Of a stretch of 64,000 nt of DNA, positions 25,285 to 35,700 are shown piece by piece. Position 1 is the first letter of the stretch. The number at the start of each line of letters is the position of its first letter. The notes below the pieces were generated by a model. The model was not told the origin of the DNA. It ran no database searches and saw nothing but the letters and a program-made list of their open reading frames with translations. The translations under genes were made by a program, and so were the position numbers. The DNA is from Asaia siamensis (GTDB lineage Bacteria; Pseudomonadota; Alphaproteobacteria; Acetobacterales; Acetobacteraceae), in assembly GCF_014635085.1 (NCBI RefSeq), contig NZ_BMCH01000001.1, positions 755,379 through 819,378 of the forward strand, given 5' to 3'.

Positions 25285-26205
25285 TCAGCGCGCTTCCGCG
25301 TCGCGGTCTGGTTGCTTCCCATCGCTGCGAACCCAGTCGGACGGGACCCTCATGCGCAGCGCGCGGATATGGCGCGCATCGGCATCGGTTACACGAAAGA
25401 CGAGACCGCTTTCATGGGTAAAGACCTCGCCCCTGATCGGAACATGCCCGGCCAGACGGAACACAAGCCCGCCCACAGTCTCGATTTCTGCTTCGCGCTC
25501 CGCTTCTGTCAGCACAGGCCCCATGAAGCCTTCAAGCTCATCGACCGGCAGACGGGCGTCGAGATCGAAGGAGCCATCAGCCCTTTCGGAAATCATGGCT
25601 GAAACCGGCTCGTCATGCTCATCGGAGATATCGCCGACGATGGTCTCGACCAGGTCCTCGATCGTCACCAGACCGTCGACACCGCCATATTCATCGATCA
25701 CGAGCGCCAGATGGGTGCGACGCTGGCGCATCTGAAGCAGCAGATCCAGCACCGGTATCTGGGGGGCAACCATGAGCGGCTGCCTCAGAAGAGGCTCGAT
25801 ATCGAAGGCTTCCGACGTACCGATATAGGCGATCAGATCCTTGACGTGGATCATCCCGATGACGTTGTCGAGATGCTCGCGATAGACCGGCACGCGCGAG
25901 TGGTTTTCGCGGCGCATGAAATCGAGTGCCTCATCCAGGGTGATATCAGCTGACATCGACACGATATCGGCGCGCGGCACCATGACGTCATCGGCGGTTT
26001 TTTCCCGCAGATGCAGCACATTGGTGATCAGCGCGCGTTCCTGACGATCAAGTTCAGGGCGTGTTCCGGCCTCGGGGTGGGGTGTTGCTGCTTCTTCCAC
26101 CAGGGCCGCGATGGAGAGCCTCAGGCCCTGCTCGCGTCCCTTGCGGTTGAAGATTCCGAACAGCCCCTTGTTGCGTCGCTGTTGATGCTCGTCGCTCTCG
26201 CTCAT
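25285..26205 (-). CDS. corC: CBS-domain transporter-associated protein CorC
   Basis: A 306-residue soluble hemolysin-family protein. Residues about 70-195 form two CBS domains (DVMVPRADIVSM opens the first; RRTHLALVIDEYGG marks the second), followed by a C-terminal CorC_HlyC domain (about 215-290). It lacks the N-terminal membrane DUF21 domain, so it is CorC rather than a transporter of the CorB type. Family members influence magnesium and cobalt efflux and membrane integrity. The start overlaps the ybeY stop by 4 bases. In many alphaproteobacteria lnt comes next; here it does not. Confidence 0.92.
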   Translation of the reverse strand: MSESDEHQQRRNKGLFGIFNRKGREQGLRLSIAALVEEAATPHPEAGTRPELDRQERALITNVLHLREKTADDVMVPRADIVSMSADITLDEALDFMRRENHSRVPVYREHLDNVIGMIHVKDLIAYIGTSEAFDIEPLLRQPLMVAPQIPVLDLLLQMRQRRTHLALVIDEYGGVDGLVTIEDLVETIVGDISDEHDEPVSAMISERADGSFDLDARLPVDELEGFMGPVLTEAEREAEIETVGGLVFRLAGHVPIRGEVFTHESGLVFRVTDADARHIRALRMRVPSDWVRSDGKQPDRDAEAR

Positions 26206-26729
26206 GCGACGCGCCTCCCGCCCAGCCGCCAGGGGTTCGGAATGCCGAGGCGCGAGAGAATGCGCGCTTCGGTCATTTCCATCAGCCGTGCCTCGTCGGG
26301 GCGGTGATGGTCATGACCGGCAAGGTGAAGCAGCCCATGCACGACCAGATGGGCAAAATGATGCGAAAACCGCTTGTTGCCCGCCTTGGCCTCACGATGA
26401 AGCGTCTCATAGGCAAGGGCGATATCGCCATCGCCGAACGCGCCATTCTCTTCAAAGGTGAGAACATTGGTCGGTTTGTTCTTGTCTCTGAAACTGGCGT
26501 TCAGTTCCTTGACCGCGCGATCGTCGGCCAGAAGAAAAGCCGGCACGCGATCCCGGTCGAGCCAGGGGCGGCTTGCCTCGATGCAGCGCATGACACGCTG
26601 TTCGAGACCGGGCACGGCAGCGCGCCAGCGACGATCCGTCACGATCAGGTCGAGGCGATTGCGAAGAGACGCCCTGTTTGTAGAGGACGTCTCTTCGGCG
26701 GATGGGGTAAGACTACTTCGAGGTTCCAT
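26202..26729 (-). CDS. ybeY: Endoribonuclease YbeY
   Basis: YbeY is a zinc-dependent endoribonuclease needed for 16S rRNA 3' maturation and 70S quality control. In the 175-residue protein the metal site is H131-x3-H135-x5-H141 in HLVVHGLLHLAGHDHH; DKPTNVLTF-type sequence (NKPTNVLTF, 84-92) is also conserved. The ATG at 26729 overlaps the phoH end by 17 bases, and the stop overlaps corC by 4. The longer frame back to 26963 is antisense-like sequence inside phoH and is rejected. Confidence 0.95.
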   Translation of the reverse strand: MEPRSSLTPSAEETSSTNRASLRNRLDLIVTDRRWRAAVPGLEQRVMRCIEASRPWLDRDRVPAFLLADDRAVKELNASFRDKNKPTNVLTFEENGAFGDGDIALAYETLHREAKAGNKRFSHHFAHLVVHGLLHLAGHDHHRPDEARLMEMTEARILSRLGIPNPWRLGGRRVA

Positions 26730-27882
26730 TGTATTCCCGGCGCGACCTGCCTCGGGAATAATCCCGTGCCGCAGCCACTCGTTGATCATAAGCGTCCACG
26801 ATGCGGGCCACCAGCGGGTGACGGACGACATCAGCAGACTCGAAACGCGTAATACCAATTCCCGGCAGGCCTTCAAGGGTCTCGACGGCTTCACGCAGGC
26901 CTGATGCGACGCCCGAAGGCAGATCGATCTGGCTGAGATCGCCCGTAATAACCATGCGGGCACCTTGTCCCATGCGGGTCAGGAACATTTTCATCTGGGC
27001 CGGTGTGGTGTTCTGGGCCTCGTCGAGAATGACGAAGGCATGCGCCAGCGTACGGCCGCGCATGAAGGCAAGCGGTGCTACCTCGATTTCGCCATTGGCC
27101 ATACGCCTAGCAACCTGATCGCCAGGCAGCATGTCATTCAGCGCATCGTAGAGCGGGCGCAGATAGGGGTCGATTTTCTCACGCAGATCGCCGGGCAGAA
27201 AGCCCAGGCGTTCGCCTGCCTCGACCGCAGGGCGTGAGAGGATAATACGATCCACCTGGCCAGCCTGAAGCATGGCAACACCCTGCGCAACGGCCAGATA
27301 GGTCTTGCCCGTTCCGGCTGGGCCGATGCCGAAAGTCAGCTCCGTCTTGGCCAGCATTTCCATATAGGCAGCCTGCCCGCGTGAGCGTGGTGCAATCGCC
27401 CCGCGCTTTGTGCGTATGGCAGGCAGGTCCTGGAACGGTACGTGATTATCCGTATCCCTTCTGCCTGGCTCGGCCGGACGGGGCTGAGCCGCGCGCGGTT
27501 CAGGCTGTCGCGACGGGCGGGGCAGGGCAGAGAGGCGGATGACACTATCGACGACAGGGCCATCGATCTTGCCGCCATGTTCCAGCTGATTGTACAGCGC
27601 CGTGATGGCTGCCTGCGCGCGGGCTACAGAGGCGGCTTCACCCGTGATGGCAATCTTGTTGCCACGGCAGGTCAGGCGCACATCGAAACCCTGTTCGAGG
27701 CGGATCAGATGGCGGTCATGATCGCCCAGCAATTGCTGGAGAAGGATATTATCGCCAAAGCGCAGCGCTGAGGTGCGATGGCCCTGTTCCTGAGGGGGGA
27801 TATCAGGCGGAAGCTGCCGCCTGGAGTTACGGTCATTGGTCCCGTGTCCGGGATGCGACTGGGGTGCCGTGGGGTGGCTCAA
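26713..27882 (-). CDS. PhoH-like P-loop ATPase
   Basis: A 389-residue PhoH-family protein with a basic, proline-rich insert. Residues about 40-100 form a KH-like RNA-binding region; Walker A is GPAGTGKT (187-194), Walker B is VILDEAQN, and the Asp-rich loop GDLSQID follows. PhoH paralogues next to ybeY are tied to ribosome and RNA metabolism, though the exact reaction is not settled. The start at 27882 overlaps the miaB stop by 4 bases. The C-terminus (about 40 residues, RRV-rich) is likely flexible. Confidence 0.92.
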   Translation of the reverse strand: MSHPTAPQSHPGHGTNDRNSRRQLPPDIPPQEQGHRTSALRFGDNILLQQLLGDHDRHLIRLEQGFDVRLTCRGNKIAITGEAASVARAQAAITALYNQLEHGGKIDGPVVDSVIRLSALPRPSRQPEPRAAQPRPAEPGRRDTDNHVPFQDLPAIRTKRGAIAPRSRGQAAYMEMLAKTELTFGIGPAGTGKTYLAVAQGVAMLQAGQVDRIILSRPAVEAGERLGFLPGDLREKIDPYLRPLYDALNDMLPGDQVARRMANGEIEVAPLAFMRGRTLAHAFVILDEAQNTTPAQMKMFLTRMGQGARMVITGDLSQIDLPSGVASGLREAVETLEGLPGIGITRFESADVVRHPLVARIVDAYDQRVAAARDYSRGRSRREYNGTSK

Positions 27883-29297
27883 GCGCAGACTCTCTCCCGT
27901 AAGAGTGTACCAGCCAGCGAATTGGTAAGACGCTGGGTTATCACAACCGGCACTGTCTGACCGATGAGATCATCGGGACCATCGACATGGACCGGTTGCA
28001 GATAGGGTGAACGCCCGGAGATCTGGCCGGGTTTGCGGCCACGTCCGGTAAAGAGAACCGGCAGGGTACGACCAACCATATCGGCGTTGAACGCGTCCTG
28101 CTGCTCGCGCAGCAGCGCCTGCAGTCGCTGCAGGCGTGCGTCTTTCACCGCCTCATCGATCTGGAAGGGCTGACCTGCTGCCGGGGTTCCGGGGCGGGGC
28201 GAGTATTTGAACGAGAACGCCTGTGCGAAACCGGTATCGCGCACGAGCTGCATGGTCGCCTCGAAATCCTCATCCGTCTCGCCCGGATGACCGACAATGA
28301 AATCGGAAGAAAGGGCGAGGTCCGGGCAGGCTTCGCGCAGGCGGGCGATCAGGGCGCGATACTCGTCACCCGTATGGCCGCGATTCATGGCCTTGAGAAT
28401 GCGATCCGAGCCTGACTGAACCGGCAGATGCAGAAAAGGCATCAGCGCAGGATTGTCGCGATGGGCGTCGATCAGCGTCTGGTCCATGTCGCGCGGGTGC
28501 GATGTCATGTAGCGGATGCGCTTGAGCCCGGGGAGGGCCGCGAGCGCTTCGGCGAGCTGAGGCAGATCGGCTGTACCGCCTTGTCCGTCATCGCCGTGAT
28601 AGGCATTGACGTTCTGGCCGAGCAGGGTGATCTCGCGCACGCCGCTTTCCACCATGCGGCGTGCCTCGGCGATGACCGAGGGCAGCGAACGGCTGGTTTC
28701 AGCGCCGCGTGTGTAAGGCACGACGCAGAAGGAGCAGAACTTGTCGCAGCCTTCCTGAATCGTGAGGAACGCTGTCAGGTTTCCCTCGACCTGCGGAGCG
28801 GCTTCCTGTGGCAGGAAGTCGAACTTCATCTCGACAGGGAAATCGGTATCGATCACAGCGCCACCGGCACGCGCTGCACGCGCCACCATCTCGGGCAGGC
28901 GATGATAGGTCTGCGGACCGAGAACGATATCGACATAGGGGGCGCGGGCGAGAATCTCTTCGCCTTCTGCCTGAGCCACGCAGCCTGCCACTGCGATGAT
29001 CGACCGGCTCAGACCGGAGGCCTCGCGTTCTTCGCTGATCTTCCGCAGACGACCCAGCTCCGAGAACACCTTCTCGGCGGCGCGCTCGCGGATATGACAG
29101 GTGTTGAGAATAACCATCTCGGCCTGTTCGGGCGTCGTGACAGCGCGATAGCCGAGTGGCGCCAGAACATCGGTCATGCGTGCGCTGTCATAGACATTCA
29201 TCTGACAGCCCCAGGTGATGACATGCAGCCCGCGCGTATTGGCGTTCATGTCGTTCTGCACTGGAATCCTGCTGTCGTTGGAAGCCTCGACGGTCAC
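27879..29297 (-). CDS. miaB: tRNA-2-methylthio-N6-dimethylallyladenosine synthase
   Basis: MiaB is a radical-SAM methylthiotransferase that modifies i6A37 to ms2i6A37 in tRNAs. The N-terminal UPF0004 domain holds one iron-sulfur cluster through C31, C67 and C106. The radical-SAM cluster is C184-x3-C188-x2-C191 (GCDKFCSFC). A TRAM domain closes the protein (about 405-470). The start is GTG at 29297 with an AAGGA close by. It begins the tightly packed run miaB-phoH-ybeY-corC. Confidence 0.96.
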   Translation of the reverse strand: MTVEASNDSRIPVQNDMNANTRGLHVITWGCQMNVYDSARMTDVLAPLGYRAVTTPEQAEMVILNTCHIRERAAEKVFSELGRLRKISEEREASGLSRSIIAVAGCVAQAEGEEILARAPYVDIVLGPQTYHRLPEMVARAARAGGAVIDTDFPVEMKFDFLPQEAAPQVEGNLTAFLTIQEGCDKFCSFCVVPYTRGAETSRSLPSVIAEARRMVESGVREITLLGQNVNAYHGDDGQGGTADLPQLAEALAALPGLKRIRYMTSHPRDMDQTLIDAHRDNPALMPFLHLPVQSGSDRILKAMNRGHTGDEYRALIARLREACPDLALSSDFIVGHPGETDEDFEATMQLVRDTGFAQAFSFKYSPRPGTPAAGQPFQIDEAVKDARLQRLQALLREQQDAFNADMVGRTLPVLFTGRGRKPGQISGRSPYLQPVHVDGPDDLIGQTVPVVITQRLTNSLAGTLLRERVCA

Positions 29298-29354
29298 GTG
29301 TCCTTACCTCTTGCCTGCTGGCGATGCTCTGTGGGTGGGATGTCCAGGGAAAAT

Positions 29355-29369
29355 GCCTGAAAGTCAGGC
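29355..29369 (-). repeat. Short hairpin between plsC and miaB
   Basis: GCCTGA-AAG-TCAGGC is a perfect 6-bp hairpin in the 211-base spacer between plsC and miaB. It could be a weak terminator on the minus strand, where ATTTTCC follows. The rest of the spacer (29298-29508) shows no supported gene. Confidence 0.4.
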
Positions 29370-29508
29370 CTCTTCCTGTCTGTTTGTCCCATATGCCCTT
29401 TTATGGATGTTCTGCCATGCGTTGTAGCCGAAAGACACGTTAAATGCATGGGTAATATTTGTGCCGTATGCGACCCTGCGTCCGAGCGGTGCAAGGTGCG
29501 CGTGCCGC

Positions 29509-30453
29509 TCAGAGCTCGATCGCCTCGGGCTGGTCGGGGTTGTGGTGCAGTTGGGCCACGCCGAGTGCCACGATCTCCTGCACCGCAGAAGAAAGCTCCT
29601 TGCGGCTCGGGTAATCTGCTGGATCGACCGGCGGATGAAGAATGACTGTTGCACCGAGCGAGCGCCATTGCGTGACCGACCAGATATGCGGTGCCAGTTC
29701 CATGTCACCGTACCACGCCAGGGCAGTGCGACGCGCCCGCCCGATAGGCAGGCCATCGAGACGATCATAGACGATGGAGACCGGCTGGATCAGCACCGAA
29801 GGGGGCGTCGGAAGGGTAGGGTCGACACGGCTCGGCTTGGCGATGGCGAAGAAGGACGACATGAAGGGCAGCACATGCGTGCCATCCGTCGAGGTGCCTT
29901 CCGGAAAGAGGATCAGATTATCGCCGTTATTCAGGCGATCAGTCATCGCCTGAAGTTCGCGCCCTGTATTGTTGCGCTGGCGGCTGACAAAGATCGTCCT
30001 GCCGAGACGCGCCAGCGTGCCGATGACCGGCCAGTCGGCAATCTGCTGTTTTGCAACGAAAACAGTGGGAAGGATGCCGCCCGCAACCGCGATATCGAGC
30101 CATGAGGAGTGATTAGCGACGAAAATGATCGGTCGCTCGCCGTTTCTGACAGCGAGACTGTCGCGTATCGTTCCGGCTGCCTCACCGACCACGCGAACAC
30201 GCAGGCCAAGGATGCGGCAGATCGTTGCCCAGTAAAAACGAGCGAACACGATCTTGCTCGCACTTTTGCGTCGTAGCAGGGCGCGTTGCGGCACGCTTGC
30301 GACGATCGTCCACAGAATGGAGAGGCTCATGCGCCTGATCGCGCGCAGCCGACAAAGAAAGCGGTTCCCCAGAGCAGGCTCAAGCGGGGCGGTCCAGGGT
30401 TCGGGGCCGGAAGCGTCACTCGCGGGACGGCGGCGCGTAATCGCGTCAGTCAT
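29509..30453 (-). CDS. plsC: 1-acyl-sn-glycerol-3-phosphate acyltransferase (PlsC family)
   Basis: A 314-residue membrane-associated acyltransferase that converts lysophosphatidic acid to phosphatidic acid or acylates a related lipid. The catalytic NHSSWLD is at 114-120 (HX4D) and FPEGTS at 183-188 binds the phosphate. A hydrophobic helix at about 42-58 is a likely membrane anchor. It lies upstream of miaB on the same strand, as in other alphaproteobacteria. An ornithine-lipid (OlsA) role is possible because several paralogues are usual; the symbol reflects family rather than proven substrate. Confidence 0.88.
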   Translation of the reverse strand: MTDAITRRRPASDASGPEPWTAPLEPALGNRFLCRLRAIRRMSLSILWTIVASVPQRALLRRKSASKIVFARFYWATICRILGLRVRVVGEAAGTIRDSLAVRNGERPIIFVANHSSWLDIAVAGGILPTVFVAKQQIADWPVIGTLARLGRTIFVSRQRNNTGRELQAMTDRLNNGDNLILFPEGTSTDGTHVLPFMSSFFAIAKPSRVDPTLPTPPSVLIQPVSIVYDRLDGLPIGRARRTALAWYGDMELAPHIWSVTQWRSLGATVILHPPVDPADYPSRKELSSAVQEIVALGVAQLHHNPDQPEAIEL

Positions 30454-30721
30454 TGGGCCATACCTAACGCGAAATCATTCTTTCGGACAACCGCGATACA
30501 GCGATGATTTGATTAAGATTGAACGAAACTCTGCCATGCGCGGTTAATACAGGCAAAAGAGCCTTCCCCTGCCTTTTCTTGATGACGCAGCCATGACATG
30601 ATCTCGACACGCTTTTCAGCCATCACTCGCAAGGACCGATCAAACAGCAGGAGTGCCTTTGCTGTCGTTTAGCCGTGTTTCGCCTTACCGTTTCTCTCTT
30701 TCTGCATGGAAGGAGCCGCGG

Positions 30722-32791
30722 TTGAAGGCGGTTCTTCTGACCCATGCCGCTCTTGCCTTGTGTCTCGCGAGTACACTGCCGGCTTTTTCCAGGGCCTGTG
30801 CCGCGCCCAGCCAGGATGGCAAGGCCGCCCACAAGGCAGCCGAGAAGGACGAGGCCTATCAGGTAGAGATCCTGCCATCGTCCGATCCGGATCTCGATCC
30901 GATGGTTCAGGCCTCCTCCACCCTGGCGTCATTGCAGAAGACGAAGGCGGTCGATCCCTATGCTCTCGCCGGGCGGATAAGGGGCGATTACGATCGTGTC
31001 CAGACGGCCCTCGAAAGTCGTGGCTTCTATGCTGGCAAGGTCATTATCACCGTGCGCCTGCCTGACGGGCGAGATATCGACGGTCGCGATCCCGCCCTGC
31101 CTGACCGGCTGGCTGCGCTGGAAAATACGCCTGCTGGCAGCAAGAAGCTTCGGATCACCATCAAGACAGTCACAGGGCCACAATTCCATATTGGCAAGGT
31201 CACGCTGGTTGCCGGTCCGCTGAGCGGCCAGTCAAACGAAACTGCGCCGGACAAGTCGGGCACGACATCAACCCCGTTCAACGGAAAAACCGGTGCGGCA
31301 AAGGCGACGCAGCCACTGCACCCGGTTGTGCTGGACGACGCAGCGCGCAAGGCCTTTGGCCTGCAGACAGGACAGAAGGCGATCGCAGCCGATGTGCTGG
31401 CGGCGCAGTCCGGCCTGCTTCACGCCTTGCTGGAAGAGGGCCATGCCCAGGCCAATGTCTCGACGCCAGTTGCCTATCTGCGACCTGCGACCCAGACGCT
31501 CGATCTCGAGTTCTCTGTGGGTGTCGGACCAGTTGTCGATATAGGGCCGATCAGCTTCACGGGGCTGGAACGCACGCGTGAGAAATTTCTGCGTCGTCGC
31601 CTGCTCATCCACGAAGGGCAGCTCTATCAGCCGAGCAAGATCGAGGACGCCCGTCAGGATCTTGCCAGTGTAGGGATCTTCTCATCCGTCGGGGTGCATG
31701 ATGCGCCGCCGCTTGTGGCCCTGGCGCGCGGGCAGGCAACGCCGGGTGTGACGCAGGCCATGCCGCTGCGTTTCGCGCTTGCCGAGGGCAAGCGTCACAC
31801 CGTTTCCGGACAGATCGGCTATTCGACCGATCTTGGCGGCCGCGTCGGTGCGAGCTGGACCCATCGCAATCTGCTTGGTGGGGCGGAGCAGCTAAAGCTG
31901 ACGGCGCTCGTTACCGGGCTGGGTGGGTCTGCCCAGCAGGGGCTTGGTTACGATGTCTATGCTGATTTTCTGAAGCCGGATTTTCTGCGGCGTGACCAGA
32001 ATCTGAGTCTGCGCGTCGAGGGTATCAGGCAGTTACTCTATTCCTATCACCAGACGGCCATTCTGGTGCGTGGCGGATTGATCAGGCGGCTCAACAAGCG
32101 CTGGAGCATCAATGGCAGTCTTCTGGCCGAGCAGGAAAACATCAAGCAATTCGGCGTTTCGACCGATTATCTGATCGTGCAGGCCCCTCTTGGGGCTGTT
32201 TATGACAGCACGGAATTGTCGAACCCGATCGATCCGGCGACGCATGGCATGCGGGCCACCGTGAACATCACCCCTTCGGAATCGCTCGAAAACGGCAGTG
32301 CCTTCTTCACTATCATGAGCGCCAGTGCTTCGACCTATTTCGATCTGCACCATATCGGGTTGAGTGCGCCGGGGCGCTCCGTCATTGCGGTGCGCGGGCT
32401 TGTTGGCTCGGTGCAGGGGGCGTCGACCTATCAGATACCACCCGATCAGAGACTTTACGCCGGTGGCCCCGCGACGGTCCGTGGTTTCCGATATCAGGGC
32501 GTGGGGCCGCAGAACGGCAAATATGGCATTGGCGGTACCTCGCTCGATGCCGGATCGGTGGAATTCCGTCAGCGTATCCTGAAAAGCTTTGGGGCCGCAG
32601 CATTCGTCGATGCCGGTCAGGTGGGTGTCGGCAGTCGGCCATTCCAGGGCAAGCTGCGCGTCGGTTATGGCGCGGGTGTGCGTTATTACACCCCTATCGG
32701 GCCGGTGCGTCTCGATGTCGCCCTTCCTGCCAACAGGCCGCCCCATGGCGATAAATGGGAGCTCTATATCGGTCTCGGGGAGACTTTCTGA
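30722..32791 (+). CDS. tamA: Translocation and assembly module outer membrane protein TamA
   Basis: A 689-residue Omp85 protein. A signal peptide (MKAVLLTHAALALCLAS ... ACA) is followed by POTRA domains (to about 330) and a C-terminal 16-strand barrel; the lid-lock motif VRGF sits in GGPATVRGF and the chain ends in phenylalanine, as required for BAM-assisted insertion. The start is TTG at 30722 with AGGAG 6 bases ahead, which gives a clean signal peptide; GTG at 30653 would add a 23-residue non-hydrophobic leader. With TamB it inserts autotransporter-like proteins and helps lipid transport to the outer membrane. The stop overlaps tamB by one base. Confidence 0.92.
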   Translation: MKAVLLTHAALALCLASTLPAFSRACAAPSQDGKAAHKAAEKDEAYQVEILPSSDPDLDPMVQASSTLASLQKTKAVDPYALAGRIRGDYDRVQTALESRGFYAGKVIITVRLPDGRDIDGRDPALPDRLAALENTPAGSKKLRITIKTVTGPQFHIGKVTLVAGPLSGQSNETAPDKSGTTSTPFNGKTGAAKATQPLHPVVLDDAARKAFGLQTGQKAIAADVLAAQSGLLHALLEEGHAQANVSTPVAYLRPATQTLDLEFSVGVGPVVDIGPISFTGLERTREKFLRRRLLIHEGQLYQPSKIEDARQDLASVGIFSSVGVHDAPPLVALARGQATPGVTQAMPLRFALAEGKRHTVSGQIGYSTDLGGRVGASWTHRNLLGGAEQLKLTALVTGLGGSAQQGLGYDVYADFLKPDFLRRDQNLSLRVEGIRQLLYSYHQTAILVRGGLIRRLNKRWSINGSLLAEQENIKQFGVSTDYLIVQAPLGAVYDSTELSNPIDPATHGMRATVNITPSESLENGSAFFTIMSASASTYFDLHHIGLSAPGRSVIAVRGLVGSVQGASTYQIPPDQRLYAGGPATVRGFRYQGVGPQNGKYGIGGTSLDAGSVEFRQRILKSFGAAAFVDAGQVGVGSRPFQGKLRVGYGAGVRYYTPIGPVRLDVALPANRPPHGDKWELYIGLGETF

Positions 32792-35700
32792 TGAACGCGC
32801 GCCCCGTAACCGATCCGTCCCGACGCGACCTGCCGCAGACGCCCGCGCCTGACCCCAAACCCCGCCTTGCGCGCTGGAAGCGTGTCGCCTTGTGGTGTGT
32901 GGCCCTGATTGTCGGGCTACCACTGGCGCTCGTGACGCTGGCGCTGGCTGGTATTCTGGTTTTCGCCAATATCCCATACGGCCAGCGTTTCATCGAACGA
33001 GAGACGGCGAGCCTGACAGGGGGCATGGTGCAGATGCAGGGGCTGGATGGGGCGTTTCCCTATCGGCTGCATCTGCGTCGGCTCACCATTCATGATCATA
33101 TCGGGCCGTATCTGGCCATTGACGAGTTGCGCCTGAACTGGTCGCCGCTCGCGCTTTTGCATAAATCGGTCAAGGCGTCCCTGCTTCAGGCACAGGCCCT
33201 GCGCTTTGAGCGTCTGCCTGTCAGCGATCCAGCTGTACCAACGCCCCCTGCCACGCCGAGCACACCGTCAAGTCTGCATCTCGGGATCAACCTGAAGAAA
33301 CTGGATGTTGCCCGTATCGATCTGGGCAAATCCCTCGTCGGGTTTCCGCTCAGTGCCTCGGCACAGGGGCATCTCGTTCTGGCCGATCTGGCGCCGATCC
33401 TCGATGGCCTGACACTGGGACATCTGCCCAAGGCCGATCTGGGTCTTACGATCACTCGTCTCGATCGCCCCGCCACAATCGCCGTCACCCTCGCGACACC
33501 ACGCGACGCCATCAACCTGCATCTGACCGCTCACGACGGCGCGCAGGGGCTCGTGACGCAGTTTGCAGGCATGGAAACGTTCGATCCGCTGTCCTTGTCG
33601 CTTGATCTGTCGGGGCCGCTGCGTGCCAACCATCTCCTGCTCGATATGCAGGCGGGCGAGGTCAAGGCACACGCGCAGGGCACGCTCAATCTGCTGCAGC
33701 ATCAGGGCAATCTGGGCCTCAAGGCCTCGACGCCCGCCATGTCGCCGCTCGCAGGTGTCGCCTGGAACGGGTTTTCGCTTTCTGCGGAACTCCATGGCGA
33801 TCTGCTTGCCCCCTCAGGGAGTGGGGCTCTTGATCTCGACTCCCTTGCGGCCGCGGGCGCCGGGGTGACCCATCTCTCTGCCCGGTTCTCGGGGGATGAG
33901 GGCAAGGGCGCCCGCGCCGATAATCTGCTGCTTACCTTGCGCGCCGATGGGGTGCGCGTGCCGGGTGTACCAAGTGCGCTTCTGGCGTCGAGCCCGGTAG
34001 AAGCCCGGATCAAGGCACAGCCAAATGCCGAGGGGCAGCCTGTCACGCTCAGCGTCACGCATGAATTGTTCCAGCTCGGCGCCTCAGCACGGTTGAAGCC
34101 GGAAATAAGTGGCGCGCTCGACCTGGTGCTGCCCGATCTCAGACCACTGGCGGCCATCGGCAAGATCGCGCTTTCAGGCCACAACGTCACGCATGCCGAT
34201 TTCACCTATCGACCCAAGGGAGACACGCGCCTTACGCTGCGCGATCGCCTGTCGATAACCGGCGGGCTGAAGCAGGCGGTTTCCCTTATCGGTGACGATG
34301 CCACGATTGCGCTCGATGTCACGGCATCTCCCGAACGCGAAGATGGGCGTGTCGTGCGCATCGGCGATTTGACCATAGACGGCCGGGCCTTGCATCTGCA
34401 TGACGAGGCCTCTGTCTCGCTGGGAAAAACGCCATCTCTTGAAAGCGACCTCGTTCTGGCGCTGCCTGATCTCAAGGCTGCCGCCCCTCAGCTGCACGGT
34501 CATCTCGACTTGTCGGCTCATGCCGAGGGGCCCTTTCAGGATCTCGCGGCAAAGACGCAGATCAAGGGAGAGATCGGCGCGAGTGAGGTGCCTGCCGGGC
34601 CGCTCACTCTCGATCTGAACCTGCTGCACCTGCCTGCGACGCCTGAAGGGTCGTTGCGCGCCGATGGAAAGCTCGACGGGCGCAAGCTCGCGCTCGACGC
34701 GAGTTTTGCGCGTCACGCCGATAGTTCGGCCGAGCTTGTTCTGAATGCCCTCGACTGGGCAAGCCTGACCGGAAAGGCCCATCTCGTCTTGCCGCCCTCT
34801 GCCAAGGTGCCTCTGGGCACCATGGCGATTACGGCAGGTAACCTGAACGATTTCAGTGCTCTTGCAGGGCATCGCCTTGGCGGGAAACTTGTGCTGGACG
34901 TGCATACGAGCGAGGCGTCAGAGACCGTCCCCCCTGTTGTCAGCCTGTCGGTCAAGGGCGGCGTCAGCACGCCGGAGGCCCGTCTCGGGGCACTCGATCT
35001 GTCAGGCACGGTCAATAATCCGCTCGACAAGCCAGATCTCAATCTCAGGCTCGTGCTGAGCGGCATAGACGCTCAGAACATCAAGGGTGCCGCAAAGCTT
35101 GCCGCTCAGGGACCGCTTGATGCGTTGTCTCTCTCGCTCAACGGGGCTTTCCAGAATGTCATGGCGGCCCCGGCCTCGATCGACACGGCGCTGTTGCTCG
35201 ATCTGAGTGGCAAAAGCGTCCGGCTCAATCGCTTCAGTGCTCTCGTCAAGGGCGAGACCATACGTCTGTCCGGTGCGAGCAAGATCGATTTCGGCGAGGT
35301 AACGGGCGTCGATCGACTGCAACTCGCAGTGGCTCCTCAGGGTGTGTCTCCTGCAACGCTCGACCTGGCCGGAACAATCAAGCCCAGGCTCAACCTGCAT
35401 CTGCGTGTGGCGCAGGTGACACCCGCGCTGGCACGGCCATTCGTTTCGGGTTTCGATGCCAGTGGTGTGCTTTCCGCTCAGGCCGATCTGACGGGAGAGA
35501 TTGCGCGACCGACTGGATCGGTTGCGGTCAATCTGCATGGATTCAAGCTACGGAACGGACCAGGTGAGTCACTGCCGCCGCTCTCGCTTCAGGCCAATGC
35601 GCTTCTGGCGGGGCAGTCAGCACAATTGACCGCGCAGGCCGACGCAGGAAGCAAGATTACCCTGCGTGCCAATGGCGCTGTTCCGCTTTCTGCGACTGGA

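Noticed and set aside
32033..32977. A 314-codon minus-strand ORF opposite tamA
   Set aside because: It lies inside the tamA barrel region and shows no family features.
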